Assembly: GCA_965262315.1 (NCBI GenBank)
Contig: CBDHFJ010000177.1
Span: 1-17,205 of the forward strand
Source of the DNA: JBCCFK01 sp965262315
Lineage (GTDB): Bacteria; Actinomycetota; Acidimicrobiia; Acidimicrobiales; UBA8592
DNA length: 17,205 nt
Direction of reading: 5' to 3'
The notes under the pieces were generated by a model. That model was not told the DNA's origin, searched no databases, and was given only the letters and a program-made list of their open reading frames with translations. The translations under genes and the position numbers were made by a program. Numbering within the stretch: position 1 is the stretch's first letter; every line of letters starts with the position of its first letter. Below are positions 13,727-17,205 of this stretch, in pieces.

Positions 13727-14560
13727 TCATGCCGCCGCGATCAGCGACACGGCCAGCAACGCCAGCACCAGGCCGGCCATCTGGACCGGGCGCAGTCGCT
13801 CTCGGAAGACGATCCAGGCCCAGAAGACGGTCACGGCCGGGAACAACGACGTGACGACGGCAGCAACCGAGGTGGAACCCACTCTCGTCGCCGCCAGGAA
13901 CAGGGTGTTGCCAGCGGTGACGAGGACGGCGACCCCGACCACCGGACCCACTGCCGCGCGCGTGATGGACCAGGACGCCCTCGCAACCACGAGGACCAGG
14001 GCGATGGCCAGGAATCCGCCGAGGCGAGCTGCGACGATCGGCCACAACTCGCTGTCGTCAGATGTCTCGGCGAGGCACAGGAACAGCGTGCCGATCCCGA
14101 TGGCTCCGCCGAGGCCAGACAGCAGGCTCGCCGGAATCGATCCCGCCCCCTCGGACCGGCCGATGCTCACGAGTGCGATGGCCACCAGGCCCACGATCAC
14201 GCCGAGCGTCGCCTGCCCTCCGAGCGTCTCGTCGCCGATCGTGGTGGTGACCAGCACCGGCAGGGCCGCGGCGCCGACGCCCGCCACCGGTGCGGCGATG
14301 CTGACCCGGGCCCGGGCGTAGCCCAGGTAGAGCGCCACCAGGCCGAGCGACACCGCTGCGCCGCCCAGCAGCCCCCAGCCCAGGTCGCGCGCGGTGACCT
14401 CGCCGCCGACGATGGCTGCGATCACGAGCACCAGTAGGAACCCGACCAGGTTCGAGACCGCGGTGACAACCCGCGAGTCCGCCCGCCGCGCCGCCAGTCC
14501 ACCCAAGAAGTCCGACGTCCCCACCGACATCGCCGCCAGCAGGCTCAGCACAACCGTCAC
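13727..14560 (-). CDS. EamA (DMT superfamily) transporter
   Basis: The 277-aa protein is built of about 10 membrane helices in two EamA repeats. The first runs from the N-terminus (LSLLAAMSVGTSDFLGGLAARR) to LVAIALVSIGRS; the second starts at LLSGLGGAIGIGTLFLCLAE and ends LRPVQMAGLVLALLAVSLIAAA, with the typical SLFPAVTVFWAWIVFRERLRPVQMAG segment. Members export or take up amino acids, nucleotides, polyamines or drugs; the substrate here is unknown. It starts with GTG 14560, 7 nt after a TAGCCT box and without a ribosome-binding site. A 50-bp inverted repeat sits just upstream. It is the first gene of a minus-strand run with the small protein and the oxidoreductase. Confidence 0.92.
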   Translation of the reverse strand: MTVVLSLLAAMSVGTSDFLGGLAARRADSRVVTAVSNLVGFLLVLVIAAIVGGEVTARDLGWGLLGGAAVSLGLVALYLGYARARVSIAAPVAGVGAAALPVLVTTTIGDETLGGQATLGVIVGLVAIALVSIGRSEGAGSIPASLLSGLGGAIGIGTLFLCLAETSDDSELWPIVAARLGGFLAIALVLVVARASWSITRAAVGPVVGVAVLVTAGNTLFLAATRVGSTSVAAVVTSLFPAVTVFWAWIVFRERLRPVQMAGLVLALLAVSLIAAA

Positions 14561-14567
14561 GCCCGGG

Positions 14568-14573
14568 AGGCTA
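14568..14573 (-). promoter_or_regulatory. -10 box of the EamA gene
   Basis: On the minus strand TAGCCT is followed by 7 nt and GTG 14560, fitting leaderless initiation. The large inverted repeat begins 6 bp upstream, in the spacer/-35 region, so it could act as an operator. Confidence 0.45.
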
Positions 14574-14579
14574 CGTGAG

Positions 14580-14629
14580 CAGGATCTGTGATGAGTTTGT
14601 CGCCCACTGCAAAGCCATCACAGATCCTG
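14580..14629. repeat. 50-bp inverted repeat upstream of the EamA gene
   Basis: CAGGATCTGTGATG (14580-14593) and CATCACAGATCCTG (14616-14629) are perfect 14-bp arms. After a 2-bp mismatch pairing resumes with TTTG and CAAA, giving 18 of 20 pairs around a 10-nt loop. On the minus strand, GTCGCC just 5' of the stem (14635-14640) can pair with GGCGAC in and beside the loop (14600-14605), a possible pseudoknot. A third stem, GTCGCC-GAA-GGCGAC, lies at 14683-14697. No U-tract is present. It may be an operator, an RNA element or a copy of a dispersed repeat. Confidence 0.85.
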
Positions 14630-14771
14630 TCTTTGGCGACCACTCCAGTCGTCGTCGGCGAGGCGCGAACGGCTGAGCGACCGTCGCCGAAGGCGACAAG
14701 GCGGGCTGAGCATCAGCGGTTCGGGGGCAGTAGGGGGGCGAGAGCGCAGTTCGAGCCTCCGTGGAGCGGCC

Positions 14772-14813
14772 GGCCCACGTCAAAGGCCGCCCCCGGAGGG
14801 GCGGCCTTTGACG

Positions 14814-14819
<6 letters not shown>
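14772..14819 (-). terminator. 22-bp perfect hairpin overlapping the tRNA-Ile 3' end
   Basis: Two 22-bp perfectly complementary arms (14772-14793 and 14798-14819) enclose a 4-base loop. On the minus strand the loop is C(UCCG)G, an extra-stable UNCG tetraloop. The 5 outermost bases of the upstream arm are the 3' acceptor strand of tRNA-Ile (GGCCC). There is no U-tract, but the position right after a tRNA makes termination and 3'-end processing the likely role. Confidence 0.7.
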
Positions 14820-14887
<68 letters not shown>

Positions 14888-14898
14888 GTGAGCGAGGC

Positions 14899-14904
14899 AC
14901 GTTA
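14899..14904 (-). promoter_or_regulatory. Putative -10 box of tRNA-Ile
   Basis: On the minus strand TAACGT lies 11 nt before the first base of the mature tRNA, giving a 5' leader of a few bases. No convincing -35 hexamer is visible at 16-18 bp spacing. The 112 bp between the DUF3566 stop and the tRNA hold nothing else I can name. Confidence 0.4.
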
Positions 14905-14999
14905 GCGCCTGCGTCGGCGAATCACGATATCGGCAACCCCCGCGAACGCGCCCACGAGTTCCGGCGTGGTCCCGCGAGAGCCACAGGCCGGCGGACTCG

Positions 15000-16223
15000 T
15001 CAGCGCCGTGCGGGAGGGCGGCGACGGCGGCGGCGACGGGGCGGGATCGGCCGCGCCGACTCTTCCTCGATCATGGTGATTCGCACGCCACCCGTCAGAT
15101 CGCTGATGAGGTTGAAGAGCAGGCACATCAACACGTTGAAGGTGGTGCCGGCGATCGACAGCGCCAAGCCACCGAGCGCGTAGCCGCGGAAGATCTGGCC
15201 GGCGTCGAAGTCGAAGGTGTCGAGCGCGAACAGCTCGGTGATCAGACTCTCGAGGCGGTCGACGGTGCCCGAGCTCTCGGCGACACCCCAGATCATGAAG
15301 CCGGCGACGAGGAAGATCACCCAGAGGCAGGCGTAGAAGAAGATCGACACCTTGAGCACCGACCACGGTTCGACGTGGCGGATGATGCGTCGGACCCGCC
15401 GAGCCTGGAGTCGGACCCTGCGGCGCCGTTCCATGCGGGACATCCGGCGGGGCCGCGGGAGCGGCTGGTGCATCGAGGCGTCGTCCAAGACCAGGACGTC
15501 CCCGGGCTGGGGCTGGGCCGGGCTGTACTGCTCGGGTCCGAAGTCGAGCTCGTACTCGTCGGGGTCGCCGTCGAACAGCAGGGCTCCGTCCGGCCCCTCG
15601 ATGCCTTCGTCGTCGTACTCATCGTCGTACTCGTCGTCGTCGGAGTAGTCGACGCCGTCGTAGCCATCCTCGTCCGGCAGCCGCAACCCATCACCGAACG
15701 GGCTCTCGCCAGCCGGCTCGTCGTACTCGTCGTCGTCGGAGTAGTCGACGCCGTCGTAGCCATCCTCGTCCGGCAGCCGCAACCCATCACCGAACGGGCT
15801 CTCGCCAGCCGGCTCGTCGTCGAGCTCGACCGCGTCCTCGACCGCGGCGTCGGCATCGGCATCGGCATCGGCGCCATCCTCCGCATCGGCGGAACCGTCA
15901 TCTGCACCTGCGGCGGCGTCACCGTCACCGTCGCCGGCGTCCGCGTCCGCGTCTGCGTCTGCGGAACCGTCATCTGCAGCGTCCGCGTCTGTGTCGGCGT
16001 CGGCGGCTTCAGCAGCCTCGTTGTCGGACGCCGAGACGGCCTCGGGGGCATCGTCTGCCGCATCCGCGGGGTCGTCGACGGCGTCCTGGGCAGCATCCGA
16101 CCCAGGCACGGCCTCAGCGGCGGTGTCCTCGGCGACGTCGCCCGTACCGTCCGGATCCTGGGTGGGACGGTCGGTGGGGTCGTCGACGTCGGGCTCGATC
16201 AACGAGTCGGCGTCGTTTGGCAC
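15000..16223 (-). CDS. DUF3566 membrane protein with long acidic N-terminal region
   Basis: The C-terminal domain (about 283-387 of 407) is DUF3566: HVEPWSVLKVSIFFYACLWVIFLVAGF, a second helix around LALSIAGTTFNVLMCLLFNLISDLTGG, and a final VRITMIEE. Proteins of this family sit next to gyrA in many actinobacteria (for example M. tuberculosis Rv0007); their function is not established. The first 250 residues or so are dominated by Asp, Glu, Ala and Gly, including DADADADAD runs and an exact 32-residue duplication, so they are probably disordered. A strongly basic stretch (about 256-282, RRMSRMERRRRVRLQARR) precedes the membrane part, and a poly-Arg tail follows it. I start at GTG 16223, 7 nt after a TACACT box; an in-frame ATG at 16322 would overlap the peptidase gene. 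It is downstream of that gene and upstream of tRNA-Ile. Confidence 0.87.
   Translation of the reverse strand: MPNDADSLIEPDVDDPTDRPTQDPDGTGDVAEDTAAEAVPGSDAAQDAVDDPADAADDAPEAVSASDNEAAEAADADTDADAADDGSADADADADAGDGDGDAAAGADDGSADAEDGADADADADAAVEDAVELDDEPAGESPFGDGLRLPDEDGYDGVDYSDDDEYDEPAGESPFGDGLRLPDEDGYDGVDYSDDDEYDDEYDDEGIEGPDGALLFDGDPDEYELDFGPEQYSPAQPQPGDVLVLDDASMHQPLPRPRRMSRMERRRRVRLQARRVRRIIRHVEPWSVLKVSIFFYACLWVIFLVAGFMIWGVAESSGTVDRLESLITELFALDTFDFDAGQIFRGYALGGLALSIAGTTFNVLMCLLFNLISDLTGGVRITMIEEESARPIPPRRRRRRRPPARR
15625..15816 (-). repeat. Exact 96-bp tandem duplication inside the DUF3566 gene
   Basis: 15625-15720 and 15721-15816 are identical base for base, and four further bases match beyond the second copy. 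Each copy encodes 32 residues, in frame (EPAGESPFGDGLRLPDED, then GYDGVDYSDDDEYD). No synonymous difference exists, so the duplication is recent or an assembly artefact. Confidence 0.97.
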
Positions 16224-16230
16224 AGGCAGC

Positions 16231-16236
16231 AGTGTA
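16231..16236 (-). promoter_or_regulatory. -10 box of the DUF3566 gene
   Basis: On the minus strand TACACT is followed by 7 nt and GTG 16223, so the DUF3566 mRNA is probably leaderless. An inverted repeat, CCTGACG (16292-16298) with CGTCAGG (16310-16316), covers the stop codon of the preceding peptidase gene and may end its transcript. Confidence 0.46.
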
Positions 16237-16311
16237 CGGGGTGGGGTGGGGCCATTTGTTGGCACAGACGCCAGGACGGTGCGATCGGTTCCCTGACGGG
16301 CACCCCACTCG

Positions 16312-16914
16312 TCAGGCGCCACACAGGATGAAGTGGACCGGGTCGCTGGCGGGAAGCGGCCGGCACAGCCCGGCCGCCGGGCCCACTGCCGCCAGACGGG
16401 GAGCGAAGCTCAGCGGGACGTCGATCGCCAGACCGCGTTCGTGGCGCGACGTCCCCGGTTCCGCGACCGGATAGGGATTGGTGTGCCGGTTGGCCCAGAG
16501 CCGCTCCTGTTCAGCTCTCGTCCGCAACCCGGAGACGATCGGCACGGGCTCGCCGAGCAGACCCTCGGCGAGCCCGATCGCAGCGATGAGGCGAGGGTCC
16601 AGGCCGGACGCAGCCTCGTTCGGCGGACGGCTGGCGCGACCAGCCGCTGCAACATCGCCCACCGATGCCACGACGTCGACGGCGCCATCGCGGTCGGTGC
16701 GCACGACCTCGACCCCGGGCGGCACCAGGCCGACCAGCTCAGCGTCGTTGGCGGCGGCCAGGGCCACCGCATCGGCCACCACCTGGACGCGCGCACGGGC
16801 CACGGTTCGTTGACCGAGCAGTGCCAGGGCGACCACCAGGGCCGCGATCAACCAGAGTTGCAGTGCGGCGAGCGGCAGAGCCTGCCCGCGGGCACCAGTC
16901 ATTCGGCCACGCAT
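16312..16914 (-). CDS. TadE-like anchored M15 (VanY-type) peptidase
   Basis: The 200-aa protein joins two parts. Residues 7-55 (GARGQALPLAALQLWLIAALVVALALLGQ and on to VVADAVALAAA) look like a TadE/TadG-like pseudopilin N-terminus: a short basic leader, one membrane helix and an Ala-rich helix. Residues about 105-198 look like an M15B D-alanyl-D-alanine carboxypeptidase: VSGLRTRAEQERLW, then SRHERGLAIDV with zinc ligands His158 and Asp165, and DPVHF with His194. The usual catalytic Glu of ExxH is Asp191. The role would be trimming peptidoglycan stem peptides outside the membrane. AAGGAGG lies 6 nt before ATG 16914. It follows gyrA on the same strand (56-bp gap) and precedes the DUF3566 gene. 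The peptidase assignment is firmer than the TadE one. Confidence 0.8.
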   Translation of the reverse strand: MRGRMTGARGQALPLAALQLWLIAALVVALALLGQRTVARARVQVVADAVALAAANDAELVGLVPPGVEVVRTDRDGAVDVVASVGDVAAAGRASRPPNEAASGLDPRLIAAIGLAEGLLGEPVPIVSGLRTRAEQERLWANRHTNPYPVAEPGTSRHERGLAIDVPLSFAPRLAAVGPAAGLCRPLPASDPVHFILCGA

Positions 16915-16923
16915 GCGCGGCCT

Positions 16924-16955
16924 CCTTCCCCGTGTCGGGTGTTGGCAGGGGAAGG
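16924..16955 (-). promoter_or_regulatory. Inverted repeat touching the ribosome-binding site of the M15 gene
   Basis: CCTTCCCC and GGGGAAGG are perfect 8-bp arms with a 16-nt loop in the gyrA-peptidase gap. The downstream arm (minus strand) overlaps the AAGGAGG ribosome-binding site, so pairing would partly hide it. It could also be the gyrA transcript end, though no U-tract follows. Confidence 0.4.
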
Positions 16956-16970
16956 CGGGTTGTGGCGACG

Positions 16971-17205
16971 TCAGTCGTGGGTGGCGTCGCCCTCGTCGTC
17001 AACCGACTGGTCGTCGGCTTCGGCTGATGGACCGTCGTCGGCCTGAGGGGTCTCGTCGACATCGCCGCCCTCGGAGCCGTTGCCCTCATCGGCGTCGAGC
17101 TCGGCCTCGTCCTCGCGGATCACCGGAGCGACGGCGGCCACCACCTCGTCGGCGCTGACCGACATCACCTTGACGCCTGTGGCATAGGCACCCTGGACCG
17201 AGATC
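16971..17205 (-). CDS. gyrA: DNA gyrase subunit A, C-terminal end (partial)
   Basis: The 77 visible C-terminal residues begin ISVQGAYATGVKVMSVSADE and continue VVAAVAPV. The TGVKVM...ADEVVAAVAPV pattern is the last blade of the GyrA DNA-wrapping domain (GVRxMxLxxxDxVxAVA). A 47-residue tail follows with 22 Asp/Glu and no Lys or Arg. GyrA breaks and rejoins DNA during ATP-driven negative supercoiling with GyrB. The gene continues beyond the window edge. Identity is supported by the following DUF3566 and tRNA-Ile genes, the usual actinobacterial neighbours. Only a short fragment is visible, so the call rests on motif plus context. Confidence 0.8.
   Translation of the reverse strand, partial: ISVQGAYATGVKVMSVSADEVVAAVAPVIREDEAELDADEGNGSEGGDVDETPQADDGPSAEADDQSVDDEGDATHD

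Noticed and set aside
14902..15366. Extra minus-strand frame running past the DUF3566 stop (ending in RRRRR) as a sign of a frameshifted C-terminus
   Set aside because: The DUF3566 domain is complete in its own frame and ends naturally soon after MIEEE; the other frame shows no domain.
15625..15816. CRISPR-like repeat pair
   Set aside because: The copies are adjacent without spacers, 96 bp long and in frame inside a coding region: a tandem duplication.
15375..16331. 318-aa plus-strand frame with Val/Ile-rich runs resembling membrane segments
   Set aside because: The runs are the antisense of Asp/Glu/Ala repeats in the DUF3566 gene; they are not real membrane helices.

Overview
The window comes from a high-GC actinobacterium, most likely the class Acidimicrobiia (class placement is inference). 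Supporting signs are a gyrA tail followed by a DUF3566 membrane protein and tRNA-Ile(GAT), an order known from actinobacteria; an F420-type luciferase-like oxidoreductase; a P450 with its own 3Fe-4S ferredoxin; a FliA/WhiG-type sigma factor; and repeated TANNNT boxes 6-8 nt upstream of start codons, as expected for leaderless mRNAs.

Layout. 1-2146 (minus): a CaCA-family Na+/Ca2+ antiporter and an LLM-class oxidoreductase. Both are broken by frameshifts that are all net +1, which looks like insertion-type consensus error rather than decay. 2214-5099 (plus): an aminoglycoside/ecdysteroid-kinase-like phosphotransferase, cytochrome P450, ferredoxin and TatA. 5131-6374 (minus): a conserved protein with a nuclease-like motif and a GNAT acetyltransferase. 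6447-11007 (plus): a CaiB/BaiF-type CoA-transferase, a short RNB ribonuclease, a PlsC-type acyltransferase and a HisN-like phosphatase. 11015-12299 (minus): the sigma factor, with a long 3' region ending in a textbook UUCG/U-tract terminator. 12569-14560 (minus): an NAD(P)-binding oxidoreductase, a 42-aa hydrophobic small protein and an EamA transporter. 14568-17205 (minus): a structured intergenic region, tRNA-Ile, the DUF3566 protein with a very acidic N-terminus and an exact 96-bp tandem duplication, a TadE-like/M15 peptidase fusion, and the gyrA 3' end.

How the genes may work together. P450 and ferredoxin form an electron-transfer pair behind one promoter flanked by an inverted repeat. 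With the LLM oxidoreductase, the phosphotransferase and the CoA-transferase they suggest lipid, steroid or xenobiotic metabolism, but no substrate can be read from the sequence. RNase and acyltransferase genes are tightly coupled, and the hisN-like gene seems to have its own leaderless promoter overlapping the preceding stop codon. The gyrA side is housekeeping.

I found no CRISPR array, insertion sequence, prophage or clear defence island. The most interesting items are the palindrome spanning the CoA-transferase start, the TadE-like/M15 fusion next to gyrA, the hairpin built into the 3' end of tRNA-Ile, the recent 96-bp duplication, and the consistent leaderless promoter pattern.
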